Source: Hydrangea macrophylla
Lineage: Eukaryota > Streptophyta > Magnoliopsida > Cornales > Hydrangeaceae
Direction: 5' to 3'
Assembly: GCA_033977485.1 (NCBI GenBank)
Contig: CM066994.1
Span: forward strand, 117,948,458-118,012,457
Length of the DNA stretch: 64,000 nucleotides
The notes below the pieces were generated by a model. It saw nothing but the letters and a program-made list of their open reading frames with translations. It was not told the origin of the DNA and searched no databases. Position numbers and translations under genes: made by a program. Below, in pieces: positions 10,439 to 22,439 of this stretch (the first letter of the stretch is position 1; each line of letters opens with the position of its first letter).

Positions 10439-12717
10439 AGAAGAAGAAGAAGAAGAAGAAGAAAGAATGAGAAGAAGAAGAGAACAAGAGAGGACAATAG
10501 GGACTCCAAACCTTTGGCTTGCTTAATCATCATCAACCTTGAATCCATAAATTGGTGAGTTAACTTGTTATTTACTTTCAATCTCGTTTGATTGAAAATT
10601 TAAATGTATAGAATATTAAATTAGTATGGTTATTGATTATGAGATTTAGGTTTTTATTTACAATGATTGAAGTTGTGATTTGAGATTTATAGATGAGCAT
10701 TGAACATACATTTGAGCAATTATTCAATTTTTGGATTTGGGATTTTCACGGATCATATTTTAGTAGAAAATTCATAATAAATCATAAGTTGTGAGTGGGC
10801 CTGTAGGAAACGCAATTCTGCACAACTTTCGTCTAATAGTATTTTTCCCAATTCTGCACCGTTTGGGTAGAAAAATTATATTACAGTAGCAGTGAATGGT
10901 AACTCCGAATTTCTAATTTATGTTTATGAAAATTGTTAGAGATGTTTCTTTGTGCGGAATTATTATGAGGAATAATTTTAGTCCATGTTGGTTTTGGGAC
11001 CCTTTAATGTAAGGGTGTGTTTGGGACTATTTTAAATAGTATTGTTGAGTGTCGATTTTATATGCTATGTGTTAAGAAACCCCAACTTATTCTGTGTGGT
11101 ATTAGATAATTATTATGAAAATACTACGCTAGAGACTTGAATAGAATTTTGGCAAAAAAAAAAAAAGGGGCCTTATCGTGAATAATTGGATAATGATATT
11201 CCATGGAATAAATGATAAATTCCCCAAGTGGTTAATGACGTGATTAAACCCTCATGAATGAGTACTTATGAGAATTAACGTAGATGGTAAGAAACTGGAA
11301 AAAGACCTTAGTGTTCACTACTTCCCGTTGTTGTGTTATTGTTTTTGGTAGCTCACACTCTTTTGCCAGTGGCTTCGTGATCAAGCTGGCTTAAGACTTG
11401 TTGAGTGTACTTTTGCCAGTGGCTTCGTGATCAAGCTGGCCTAAGCCTTATGCTCGGCTTATATTGTATAGACGTCTAGGCATATTGACCGGCCTTCCGT
11501 TGTGTATACCTGGTTTGGTTGATACCCCAACCAAACTGGCACCAGAGTGGATGTTGGTAGTATGTCCGGGCACACATGGGATATATGTGTGGGCTGTACC
11601 ATGGAGGGTGGCCAAGCGGTGAACCTAGGGAACACAAAGATAATTAAAGGCTAATAAATAATGACAATGAAGTATTTCATAAGACTGATAAGTTTGGAAT
11701 AATTAATGCGACGTTTAAGTTAGAATGTGGAAATGTTGTTTACTGACTTATTTGCTTGGTTTGTGATAACTATATATTACAGGATGGTGGGTCCACTAAC
11801 TTTTATGCAGGGCTGACTCACCATAGATATCCGACCGGTAAGTATTCAGTTGTGTTTATTCGGGGTTGGAGCCACTGCCACCACATTGAAGGAAACTACC
11901 GTTCTGTCCTAAAATGTGCGTGGAAATACGGTTCTAACCCGACATGAATTATGTGTGATGACATTGTTTATTTTCTGTGCAACGATATTGTATGATATGA
12001 GGTGGTCATGTTGTTTCTTTGTGAGTACTTTTGGGAGTCTATGGGACACCGTTGTTCCCTAAGACTCGTTTTATATTTTTTTGTTAACTCACACCAGTAT
12101 TTATATACTGACCCGGGTGCGTAATGCATTCGGGGCATTTCTATATGAAACGTAGTCGAATGTATATGCAGGTTTAGTATTTGGAGATTTTCTTTGAAGC
12201 TTCGTTTTGGGTGAAGAGATTGTCGCGGTGTTGTTTATAATTAGAGTTGTACTTATTTTTTTTTTTTTGTACTTTATTTTATTTCTGGCAGTGTAGGCCA
12301 CATGTGTATAATTGTAATAAGGATTATATATTGGGTATTGGGAACGTTGTAGTTGTTCTGACCAATGGATGAATGGATTTTTATGCTTATTTATTTTCTT
12401 TCTACTGAACTCTATAAAGAGGGTTTTATGGAATGAATATAATATTTCTTTTGTTAATCGAAAGGATATAATGTGTAATGGAGTTTAATTTCTTTTATAA
12501 TGAAAATGAATGTTTGGGAATACAAGTTTAATAATAAAGAGTTTTTTCTTTAAACACAAAATCACATATACTTATTTAATGAGTATAAAATAATGTTTCC
12601 AATAATTATCTATTAGTCTGTGTGAGTGTGTCACTCTCGATGTTTTGGAAATTTAATATTAGTCTAGATACATGCTCTGGAATAAATATTTGGTTGTCCA
12701 AAAATCGGGGTGTGACA
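9840..12717 (+). mobile_element. Tekay-like LTR segment, plus strand, 5' part missing
   Basis: The right end is CGGGGTGTGACA at 12706-12717. Long stretches match the LTR at 61755-64000: the CTGCACCGTTTGGG box, the CCAGTGGCTTCGTGATCAAG box, the AGTATGTCCGGGCACACATG box, and GATGGTGGGTCCACTAAC. No PBS follows 12717, so it is a 3' or solo LTR. Its U3 start is not visible; the Tekay/Tat element ends at 9839, so this LTR was probably split by that insertion. A GA run (about 10396-10434) and GAA run (10435-10465) have a counterpart near 62068-62110. Confidence 0.65.
9864..10006. repeat. Degenerate CAGTCGACTG palindrome cluster
   Basis: Copies or near copies start at about 9864 and 9955 (perfect), 9885, 9904, 9934, 9979 and 9997 (one or more mismatches). 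Steps are roughly 21, 19, 30, 21, 24, 18. Same design as the CAATCGATTG arrays next door, but a different decamer. Confidence 0.7.
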
Positions 12718-12923
12718 TTGTTGCTTTAGTTTTGAGGGCGGGGCTAATGCTACTCTTTGCTGCCAATTGAGATTTTTTTTTATTATTTATTCACTATTTC
12801 ACTGAGGTGAAAACTTGAGATTTTTTATTTTCGGCTGCAACTATTTAGTTTGATCTTTCTTAAACTTGATTTCCTAATGCTACTGTATATATTCAAAAAA
12901 TTTAGATGGCAAAGAGAAAGGAG
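12718..12923. other. Short spacer between LTR and duplicated segment
   Basis: AT-rich, no gene seen. It includes TTGTT at 12718-12722, the position where a target duplication of the LTR would lie. Confidence 0.3.
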
Positions 12924-13949
12924 AAGTATGTGCCTGATGCATGAAATAGTATAATTTGCCATAGAAGTTCTCAGCTGACAGTCATTGATTTTGAAGAAGT
13001 ATTTGCTTGCCACTGTTGCTAGTAATATTATTTTTCATGCAGCTATAGCAATATAGTTTGACAACCACCACCATGCATTCTTGAGGTATGCAACCATGGT
13101 TTCCAAGAGCTGCTTTTTAAATTTTGGATGCTTGTGTAATGATTTTTCAGTAATCTGTTTTATTCTTTGACTTATGCAGGGGTGGTAAGATCAAGTGGTC
13201 CGTGGTGTATGCAATTTGTAATTGTTACTACTATTATAGCGCTTAAGTAGATTGTTTTTGATAATTTGGGTTGTTTCAGGTTATTAAATGAACTTAGATT
13301 GTGTTCAAAATGCACTCCAATTGGGAGACAAATTATTTGAGAATAATGTGACTTTGGAGGTTGACTTTGGTGTAAATACATTGTTCATCCAAAGAGTACA
13401 TTTTTGTTCATCCACCAACACCATCCCTATTTTATCAAAAGAATTACTCAATGACACACATACAAGAAAGGTGTTGGTGGGTGAGCCAAAATGAACTCTT
13501 CTTTTTTTTTTTTTTTTTCAAATTCCCTTTTTTAATTTTTTTTTGGGAATTATTTTGTGACATCCACAATGGTTTGAGGGATCTATAGACCACATTAGAC
13601 CCCCATTAATGGTGAATTGAGGTTTAGATTGGAGTTAAAACAAGTTTTACGCATATTTCGGTTCAGATAAAAAAAAAAAAATTCGTTCTTTTCATTTTTC
13701 TTTTATAGTGATGCATAAAATTATAAATTGGGCTGCTGAGAATGATGTGAAGTCCGATCAATCGGATGGGTCATGGATATGAAACTATATCATTTTACTC
13801 TCTTGCTGTACCGTTGGGCCTTTCAACTAGATTGGCCCAAATACAAAAACTAAAAAGGTCCGTTGGGTTTTTGATTTTCGATTTTTTTTCATTTTGAAAA
13901 TGGAAACTAGACTTTCTTACTTTATCATTTATAAGAACTTATACTGAAA

Positions 13950-14134
13950 GAGTAATGCTACAGACACAACACATTGTATAACATAAAATACAACAGTACT
14001 TTAAATACTTTTTACCCTGTACTGTTTGAAATTTTCATATTTTTTTATGCACCAGTTACACAGCATAAGGTACATGCATTTAAAACCTTGTTGTGCTTTG
14101 TGTTGTGCAATGTGTTGTGTCTGTAGCATTACTT
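13950..14134. mobile_element. MITE, Mutator type (185 bp, 9-bp TSD)
   Basis: Terminal inverted repeats begin AGTAATGCTACAGACACAAC at both ends. Flanks are ATACTGAAA at 13941-13949 and 14135-14143. Copy C near 42450 has the uninterrupted site, confirming insertion. Confidence 0.85.
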
Positions 14135-14867
14135 ATACTGAAAAGTGAAAATGATAATTTTTTTATTTTCGTTTTTGGGCTTTTGTCATTATTTTCACAA
14201 AAAATGACTAAACACGTTTCGATTATCGTTTCCAAAAAAAAATAAAAAAAAATCGATTACCAATCATGTTTTCAATTTCATTAAAAGCACACAATTAAAA
14301 ACGGCAACATTACCAAACGGCCTTAAAATAAGACTGTCCATGATTATATTTACTCAATAGTCTATTTTCATTGGATGACCATCATGCGTATTTTGGTTCA
14401 TTTTAGACTATAGTTAAAGGCCTCAAATCAACATGAACATATGAAACTATTTGAGAATGGATAAAACAGAACGAATTCAGATCAGTTTATGCTAATTTTT
14501 ATCTGGGTTTAAAAAAAAAATTTAAAAATCATCATCTTGGTGGGTTGGAAAAGGACTTGTTTAAGTTATTTTAACTTGAAAACAAACTATTTTACGTGTG
14601 AAATTACATATTTAAACACTTGAATATATAAATTTTTTGTTTTGTTTTTTATTTTAAGGAAAATAGGGTCAAATGCTTGGTCTATGCAATGAAAAGGCCT
14701 AAGACTCGGCTCAGTGTCAAAAGAGCTATTCTCACTTTGCTTTGAATATATAGAATTGATTCACTTAGGGCTTGTTTGGGAATATCCAAAAAAGGATCTG
14801 GTCAATGCAAGTCTACTTTTTTTTTTTTTTATCTAATTCTTGTGAGCAAGCCGCTCTTAATGCAAAA

Positions 14868-14951
14868 AATAGAGAATTTGATAATCTTCGACAGGGAGAC
14901 ATGACCGTGACTGAGAATGCTTCCAAGTACACTACGTTGTTGAGATTTGGA
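14868..14951 (+). pseudogene. Isolated Tekay gag fragment
   Basis: Encodes LRQGDMTVTENASKYTTLLR, matching the gag of the Tekay element at about 33825-33890 ([20 protein letters not shown]). About 28 codons only, with no neighbouring retroelement sequence. Copy C lacks it, so it entered copy A after duplication. Confidence 0.8.
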
Positions 14952-16123
14952 GGTTGAAAAGAGAACATGTTTTAAGAAATTTACTAGACTGCCACGTACT
15001 CCAACCAAAAAAAAATAGGCACTCACCAAATTAGGTTATCACAAGAACTAGATAAAAATTAGATTTGGACTGAATTAGGTCTTGTTTTAGGCTTTCACAA
15101 AAAGGCCCTTACTAACCATAATTAAAATGAGAGCATTTTTTCAATAGAAAGAAAAAAGAAAAAAAATGACAGTATTTTTGCTCACTGAAAAATTTGCTCA
15201 CCTATTGCTTACCTAAGCATCCATTGGGTGAGCATGTAAGATCCACCATTTTTCATCTTTTATTTATCCCCATTTAACCCAAGAAAAGTGATAGGCTCCA
15301 CATACTCACCTAATAAAATGCTTGACTGAGTAATGTGTGTACAAATTTAGGTGAGCCAAAATGCTCACTAATTAAATTTGGTTTTGATGTTCCCCCAATT
15401 AACACATACTCACAGGAAGGTACTTGATAGTTGATTCCTTTATTGCTCAAGGTACTGCTTGGTACATGATTGAAGAAATAAAGAAAAAAAAAAGGAAAAA
15501 CTATCATTTAAAATACTTTTCTTTGGGCAATGCTATTCGCGCTCCATTGATTACTAAATGCATTACATGAACTGCATTGAGTGCATGGTACAACAAATTG
15601 TTAGAGTGGTACCATGAAGCGCATTAATTGATTTTTGGAGTGCTAATAGTTATTCCCTCTTTTCTTTTTGTCAATGAGAAATATAATTCAAAAAACATAA
15701 TGAAACTTTTTAAATTTTGTGATTCAATTCTCTTAATCTCTTTATAATTACGAAGGACCCTAGCGGCCCAATGGTATCACCTTTTTTCTCCATGTGGGAG
15801 GATAGGGGTTCAAATCTCTCCAAGGAAGAGTGAGTGGGGTTTTTCCCCTCTTTCACTTTGTAGAACTACCCCATGTTCCTCAGTCCGAATGTATCTCTTG
15901 GGCTCTGACTGTTTGGATTGTGTGTGTGTGGTGTGCGTTAATCTATTAAGTGGTCTTGAGCCTTTTTTCAACCCCAAAACTAACTAACTTATGAGATGAG
16001 ACTTTCCCTCACACTTATAAATCAACCACATGCCCCTTCTACCCCACATCATCCCGGTAAGTAAACCCAAAAAAAAAAAAAAAAATGCTACCTTTTATAT
16101 CCACAAACCAGTGAGACTAAATA

Positions 16124-16297
16124 GGGTAATACTTGGGACACAACTAAATACACAACTTTTAGGACACAACCTAATTAATGTGTCTATCTCTCTCCTGTGT
16201 CACTGTGGGGTCCATTGACATCACAGGAGAGAGATAGACACATTATTTGGGTTGTGTCCCAAAGGTTGTGTGTTTGGGTGTGCCCCAATCTTTACTC
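16124..16297. mobile_element. MITE, Mutator type (174 bp, 9-bp TSD)
   Basis: About 80-bp imperfect terminal inverted repeats (GGGTAATACTTGGG against CCCAATCTTTACTC) with a shared core TGTGTCTATCTCTCTCCTGT. Flanks GACTAAATA (16115-16123) and GACTTAATA (16298-16306) differ at one base. Copy C near 44270 has the empty site. Confidence 0.85.
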
Positions 16298-16440
16298 GAC
16301 TTAATATGAGGACATACGTGGCTGCCCGAGCTCGTGTCAGGAAAGTACAAGAAGACAAATGTTAAACGAATCAGTCGGTGTAGATTACGTCTTTCTTAGT
16401 AATCCAACGGCGTAGATTTTATTGCAAAAAAGGACGCAGA

Positions 16441-17054
16441 AAGACACACTTTTGCACACATTATATTTGAAATACATATAATTTGTGCTATTTGAATATT
16501 GTCCTCAAAAGTTACTAAATGTTACTAAGCGATTGTTCCGCAAAATTGAAATATAAGTTATATGACCATTAATTTTTCTTACCTCATTGTAATATGGTTG
16601 TGAAAAAGGCCGTTTGAAATAAGATGTTGTGACCAAAAAAAAAAGATGGTGGAAGAAAGACAAGGGTTAGATTTAAAAAAAAGAAAAGAAAAAAGAAAAA
16701 AAGAAAAGAGTTAATGGGGTCAAAATTTTTACTTTAATTTCAGTAAATCGAAATCTTTTTCGCGAAATATGTATTAAAATTTGTTATCAATTTTTTGATG
16801 AAAAATTGAATGATTTCAATTTTCTCACAATTATATGAGAATTAAGAGTTAACTTCTCAATCAAAGGAGTAATGTAAAAACAGAAACTGCCATAAGTAAC
16901 ATATAATAAACTCTTTTCATTAACTCCTTTCCTCTTTGAAAATAGATTTTTTATTGGTCGATTTAAGATTTAGCAGCATCTTAAACACGTTAGTGTTTAA
17001 TGTATGTAAGAAAGTACAAGTTCCAAAGTCTACCCCCACTTTCACTCTGGGTGA
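16441..17054. other. AT-rich intergenic sequence
   Basis: No gene seen. The first 60 bp (CACACTTTTGCACACA) resemble one end of a MITE also found near 44610; the rest is simple A/T-rich DNA. Confidence 0.5.
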
Positions 17055-17374
17055 GAGCATCTCCAATGCTAAAAGTTATTTTGCATCTTTTAAATCTATA
17101 ATTTAGCAATGTTATAGTGTCAAAAATCTATAAGTTGACAATTATGCTCCAATGCAAAAAGTCATTCAAAATATCATTTTTTTTTGGAACAAAAAATATT
17201 TATCTAGTACATTGGTCAGTGTGTTTTGTATACTAGTTTTGCCATAATTTATAAAAAAATTAATTTTTTATTCATAAAAAAGTAATTGATGTTGTACATT
17301 GGATTATTGTTGTGCACTAGGAACGAAAAACAAGAAAAAAGTACAATGGACACTACAACAAAACACACTTTTTG

Positions 17375-17860
17375 TGGCCCGCATTCGTGCCACAAATACT
17401 TTCGTTTGTGCCACAAAAAGACTTTTCCGACGCGTTCAACGCGTCGCCCATGCGTCATTTATTCCCGCGCCCTTGATAGGTATTTTTGGCGCAGTCAATG
17501 CGCCACAAATACTTTATTATTTGTGGCGCGTTAAACGCGCCACAAATAGAAGGTATTCGCGTCGGAAATGGACATCTAGTATTGGGTATCTATTGCGCCA
17601 CAAATAGTATAACTATTTGCGACGCGTGGATTGTGCGTCACAAATAATTACCTTTTTGTGGCGCGTTGACTGCGCCACAAATAGTTTTCAAAAATTTAGT
17701 GTTGTTGTATTTGCGACGCCAAATTGTGCGCCATAACTAATGTATCAAAGTTCTCACATTGGTATTTGTGGCGCGATTTTTTTGCCACAAATACTCTAAC
17801 CAAATTATACATGATAACATTTGTGACGCAACAAGTGCGCCACAAATACTACATCAGAAA
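17375..17860. repeat. Left subterminal GTGGCGC dyads of CACTA 1
   Basis: About six or seven inverted pairs of TTTGTGGCGC and GCGCCACAAA. Some have TGCGTC/GACGC variants. Such subterminal repeats bind the TNPA-type protein in En/Spm; the binding role here is inferred from the family. A matching cluster occupies 21000-21310. Confidence 0.75.
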
Positions 17861-18250
17861 TTAAAATTTTGAATTTTATTTTTTTTGCTTTTTTTTTTCC
17901 CTGCATTGTATACCTGCTATATCAATATATTTTCAATCATAAACAGAAATTTTATGCTAACAAAATAATTATTCACATACAAGATCCAACAATTCATACA
18001 AAGTATGTAAATAAAGTCACTTAATAAATCCAAAATCATATCCATCATGTTTAATTCAATACAAATTAGGTCACGAAAGTTTAAGTGTCTCCAAATTCTA
18101 TAGAAAACAAAATCATTCCAAAGACCGCCATCTTCCAATAAAACTCCAGACCTGGAAAAAAAGAAAGAAAAAGAAGTAATTTAGTATTTACAATCTACAA
18201 GTAATAAGAGATTACAAATACCAAAAAACAAAAAAAACTTATTATTCCCA

Positions 18251-20533
18251 AGAATTTGAAATTCTATTTCTTTGCCTAACTCTCAAATCGGGCATCCGAT
18301 AAGAGTTTTCTTTAGGCGTGCGTGAGGTGTCGGTGAAGTTTCATTCTTTTCCGACTGGCGGTTCTCCATTTCAACCGTTCAAACCCCAAAACTACGTTTT
18401 ATAAAGCTTAGATGTGTGAAATTCTATTTTTTCGCCTAACTCTCAACCCGGGCATCCGATAAGGGTCCCGTTTGTTCCCACAAGTTTCTTTAGGTGTGTG
18501 TGAGGTGTTGGTGAAGTTTCATTCCTTTCCGATTGGCGGTTCTCCGTTTCACCCTCTCAAACCCCAAAACTACGTTTTATAAAGCTTAGATGTGTGAAAT
18601 TCTATTTTTTTTGCCTAACTCTCAAACCGGGGATTTGATAAGGGTTCTGTTTGTCCCCACAAGTTTCTTTAGGCGTGTGTGAGGTATCGGTAAAGTTTCG
18701 TTCTTTTCCAACTGGCGGTTCTCCGTTTCACTAGTTCAAACCCCAAAACTACGTTTTATAAAGCTTAGATGTGTGAAATTCTATTTTTTCGCCTAACTCT
18801 CAAACCGGGGATCCGATAAGGGTCCCGTTTATTCCCACAAGTTTCTTTAGGCGTGCGTGAGGTGTCGGTGAAGTTTCATTTTTTTCTGACAGGCGGTTCT
18901 CCATTTCACCCGTTCAAACCCCAAAACTACGTTTTATAAAGCTTAGATGTGTGAAATTCTATTTTTTCGCCTAACTATCAAACCGGGCATCCGATAAGGG
19001 TCCCGTTTATTCTAACAAGTTTCTTTAGGCGTGTGTGAGGTGTTGGTGAAGTTTCATTCCTTTCCGATAGGCGGTTCTCCGTTTCACCCGTTCAAACCCC
19101 AAAACTACGTTTTATAAAGCTTAGATGTGTGAAATTCTATTTTTTTGCCTAACTCTCAAACCGGGGATCCGATAAGGGTCCCGTTGTCCCCACAAGTTTC
19201 TTTAGGCGTGTGTGAGGTGTCGGTAAAGCTTTGTTCTTTTCCAACTGGCGGTTTTCCATTTCACCAGTTCAAACCCTAAAACTACGTTTTATAAAGCTTA
19301 GATGTGTGAAATTCTATTTTTTCGCCTAACTCTCAAACCGGGGATCCGATAAGGGTTCCGTTTGTTCCCACAAGTTTCTTTAGGCGTGTGTGAGGTGACG
19401 GGAAAGTTTCATTCTTTTCTGATTGGCGGTTCTCCGTTTCACCCGTTCAAACCCCAAAACTACGTTTTATGAAGCTTAGATGTGTGAAATTCTATTTTTT
19501 TCCTAACTCTCAAACCGGGGATCCGATTCCTGTTCCGTTTCTTCTTGCAACTTTCTATGGATGTGTAGGAGGAGAGAGTTATGTTTTGTGCTTACCGGAT
19601 CGACGGTTTGCATTTTGACCCCCCAAACCCCAAAAACTTAGTTTTTAAGAGTTTACGAGGTAAAAAAGTTATTTTGTATTGTATCTTGATAACCGGGAGT
19701 CCGATTCCTGTTCCGTTTATTCCTACAACTTTCTATGGAAGTGTGGGAGTTACGAGTTAAGTTTCGTGGTTACCGGATCGATGGTTTGCATTTTGACTCC
19801 CCAAACCCCAAAAACTTAGTTTTTAAGAGTTTACGTGGTAGAAAAGTTATTTTGTATTCTATCTTGATAACCGGGAGTCCGATTCCTGTTCCATTTCTTC
19901 CTGCAACTTTCTATGGATGTGTGTGAGGTGCGAGTTAAGTTTCATGGTTACCGGATCAACGGTTTGCATTTTGACCCCCCAAACCCTAAAAATTTAGTTT
20001 TTAAGAGTTTACAAGGTAAAAAAGTTATTTTGTATTGTATCTTGATAACCGGGAGTCCGATTCCTTTTCCGTTTCTTCCTGCAACTTTCTATGGACGTGT
20101 GGGAGTTGCGAGTTATGTTTCGTGGTTACCGGATCGACGGTTTGCATTTTGACCCCCAAACCCCAAAAACTTAGTTTTTAAGAGTTTACGAGGTAAAAAA
20201 GTTATTTTGTATTGTATCTTGATGACCGGGAGTCCGATTCCTGTTCCGTTTCTTCCTGCAACTTTTTATGGACGTGTGGGAGTTGCGAGTTAAGTTTCGT
20301 GATTACTGGATCGACGGTTTGCATTTTGAACCCCCAAACCCCAAAAAGTTAGTTTTTAAGAGTTTACAAGGTAAAAAAGTTGTTTTGTATTGTATCTTGA
20401 TAGCCTGAAGTCCGATTCCTGTTCCGTTTCTTTATGCAACTTTCTATGGACGTGTGGGAGGTGCGAGTTAAGTTTCGTGGTTGCCGGATCGACGGTTTTG
20501 CATTTTGACCCCCCAAGCCCCAAAATCCTGAAC
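18251..20533 (+). repeat. 178-bp tandem array in CACTA 1 (about 13 copies, two subfamilies)
   Basis: A landmark TACGTTTTAT recurs at 18393, 18571, 18750, 18928, 19106, 19283 and 19461 (steps 177-179). From 19500 a second variant has CTTAGTTTTTAAGAG at 19637, 19815, 19993, 20170 and 20348 (steps 177-178). The two halves align unit to unit: both have ACCGGG..TCCGAT, GTTCCGTTT, GTGTG.GAG, ACCCCAAAA. They have diverged as blocks. Confidence 0.92.
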
Positions 20534-20681
20534 CTCGAATAACTTTTGGGTATGTCACCTTGTGTTATTTAAATACTTTATTTTTTTAATTTATTGAAGG
20601 TAAGATCTAAGGGCAATTTGGTCATTTTGCGATTATATATATACATTTTTGGTCTCAGCGCTCATTTTATTGCCAATTTTA

Positions 20682-20725
<44 letters not shown>

Positions 20726-20814
20726 AAACAAAACGAAATTGTTATCAAACAGACCCTTAAATATTTTGGTCACTTACTTTCGGAGTATTTATTGTGCTAT
20801 AAATAAATGGGTGA

Positions 20815-20983
20815 TGTTATTTCCACTCCATCATTGAACTAAGTCACTCTATAGTGCCACTCTTAGAGCATGTGGTACCATGTATGTAATACATTACATA
20901 CATGGTACCACATGCTCTAAGAGTGGTACCATTAAGAGTGGTACCATGGAGTGCCTTAGTTCAACAATGGAGTGGCAATAACA
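20815..20983. mobile_element. MITE with 33-bp perfect inverted core
   Basis: Outer ends TGTTATTTCCACTCCAT and ATGGAGTGGCAATAACA pair. The core 20858-20890 and 20893-20925 is a perfect 33-bp inverted repeat with a 2-nt loop. It lies in the right half of CACTA 1. A related sequence is near 15530 and 43690. Confidence 0.75.
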
Positions 20984-21487
20984 ATTTCCTAAATAAATAC
21001 ATAGCTATTTTTGGCGCATGTGTTGCGCCACAAATAACCACTCAACTATTTCCGGCGCGCATACTGTGCCATAAATTACCACTCTACTATTTTTGATGCA
21101 CATATTGTGCCATAAATAACCACTCCACTATTTGTGGTGCATAGATTGCGCCATAAATAACCACTCCACTATTTGTGGCGCACATATTGCGCCATAAATA
21201 ACTACTCCACTATTTTGGGGCGTATATATGCGTCACAAATACAAATATTGTCGCAAATAAGTAGTATTTGTGGCGCGTATTGTGCGCCACAAATACTGTG
21301 CGCCACAAAAAGTCCCATTTGTTGTACAAAATTTGACAAAAGCAAAATCCTATAATATATTTGAGAAAGTAAATGACTTTCTCAAACTTTTTCAACACAA
21401 ATGGCCTTGCATTGGAGCACACATTTTGTGCAACTTTCTCAAATTTTAGTTTTGATAATGGATTTGACTTTAGTATTGGAGATGCTC

Positions 21488-21933
21488 TAATGCATTTTAA
21501 TTTCTAAAATAAAAAAACTTTAGTTTAAAAGTTTACAATGACTTATCGTAACTCATTAGTAAGGGCTCATCGATTAATAGTTAGCATTTAATTTTTAAAA
21601 AACTTCATCATAAAGTAAAGAATAAATTGAAGGCCTGATTTGAAAAATTTTCTGGGTACTTTGAGGCTACCACTAGAGTGATTTTTTTAAGTGGCACGTA
21701 TACATTTAAGGATTGCACTATTTATGAGCCCGAAGCATAGATTTTATCAAAAAAAAAAAAATCTATTTCTATTGATTGACAGATACTGAGAATGCCTCAT
21801 AATTAGTATGCCGGCCTGTAGTATGAATGAATATTACCCAAAAATTTCTCATTGATTACCCAAAAAGTTCAGTATTTCCTTAATTTCTCGCCTTGCAATT
21901 TGAGACTAATTACACTGTAGAATAATTGGATAT
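21488..21933. other. AT-rich intergenic sequence
   Basis: No gene or clear repeat seen apart from A/T runs. Confidence 0.5.
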
Positions 21934-22093
21934 GAGAATATTTTTGCTCACCGAAAAAATAGTTCACCAATGCTCATCTAAGCATGTTATTGGCCAATGC
22001 AGTGGGATCCACGATTAAACATCACTGCATTGGCGAATGGGATACTTGGGTGAGCATTGGTGAACCATTTTTTGGGTGAGCAAAAATATTTTC
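21934..22093. mobile_element. MITE, Mutator type (160 bp, 9-bp TSD)
   Basis: Ends AATATTTTTGCTCACC and GGTGAGCAAAAATATT are inverted. ATTGGATAT flanks it exactly at 21925-21933 and 22094-22102. Similar GCTCACYGAAAAA sequences occur in the copy A/C segments near 15170 and 43310. Confidence 0.85.
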
Positions 22094-22115
22094 ATTGGAT
22101 ATAGAGAGATAAAAG

Positions 22116-22296
22116 TCACGAGAAGTTATTCAGTGAGCCCATCACGCCACGTCAGCATGCTGACGTGGTGTGACCATTACTCATAACTATCCACTTGTTC
22201 CCTCCTTCTAGTAAGATCATGACAAGTAGTTAGTAAAATTTTAAATTTGAAATATGATAACGTGGCGTGACGGGCTCACTAAATAACTTCTCGTGA
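22116..22296. mobile_element. MITE with TCACGAGAAGTTATT ends
   Basis: TCACGAGAAGTTATTCAGTG at the left pairs with CACTAAATAACTTCTCGTGA at the right, followed inward by CACGCCACGT-type sequence. No clear TSD. The element at 47293-47520 looks related. Confidence 0.65.
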
Positions 22297-22439
22297 TCTC
22301 ACGCACTAAAATTCCATGGATGATCGAGTCAGGCATTATTCCCACACGTTTTCAAACTTCTTCTTCAAATAAAAGTTCACATCAAAAAGGTTAAAATGAT
22401 AATATTTATTACAATTACTTTATTCATTTGTTTAGCTTT

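Larger units (their letters stand above)
12924..16440 (+). repeat. Duplicated segment, copy A
   Basis: Matches 40986-44412 along its length, and about 24630-25259 for its first part. Shared landmarks are AAGTATGTGCCTGATG at the start, GCAGGGGTGGTAAGATCAAG, and GGCTGCCCGAGCTCGTGTCA near the end. Copy A lacks the hAT element of copies B and C (empty site near 13603-13610). It carries two Mutator-type MITEs and a gag fragment which copy C lacks. It looks like a decayed gene or element: splice-like TATGCAG/GG and TTTCAG/GT junctions occur near 13180 and 13280, but no protein family was recognised. Confidence 0.75.
17351..21329. mobile_element. Non-autonomous CACTA (En/Spm) element 1
   Basis: Left terminus CACTACAACAAAA at 17351. 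The right terminus reads TTTGTTGTA then CAA instead of GTG, so the last three bases have changed or the end is frayed. Subterminal regions (17375-17860 and 21000-21310) hold many GTGGCGC/GCGCCAC motifs, often as dyads such as TTTGTGGCGCG...CGCGCCACAAA. The interior is a 178-bp tandem array. No transposase was seen, so mobility would depend on another copy. Right-hand half also contains a poly(A) run (20687-20724) and a MITE. Confidence 0.75.
17055..21487. mobile_element. Small foldback element split by a CACTA insertion
   Basis: GAGCATCTCCAATGCTAAAAG-like at 17055 is mirrored by CTTTAGTATTGGAGATGCTC ending 21487. Removing the CACTA element leaves about 450 bp with matching inner motifs (GTCATT...; AATGAC). 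The GAGCATCTCCAA terminus is common in plant MITEs. No clear TSD. Confidence 0.55.

Noticed and set aside
10157..10581. Arg/Lys- or Leu/Phe/Ser-rich frames of 113-133 codons
   Set aside because: They cross GA and GAA microsatellites inside an LTR.
12924..13500. Protein-coding exons in the duplicated segment
   Set aside because: Splice-like signals exist, but the three copies share no open frame that aligns as a protein, and no family was recognised.
18251..20533. Centromeric satellite
   Set aside because: The 178-bp period resembles plant centromere monomers, but the array is short and lies within CACTA termini; there is no evidence for centromere function.
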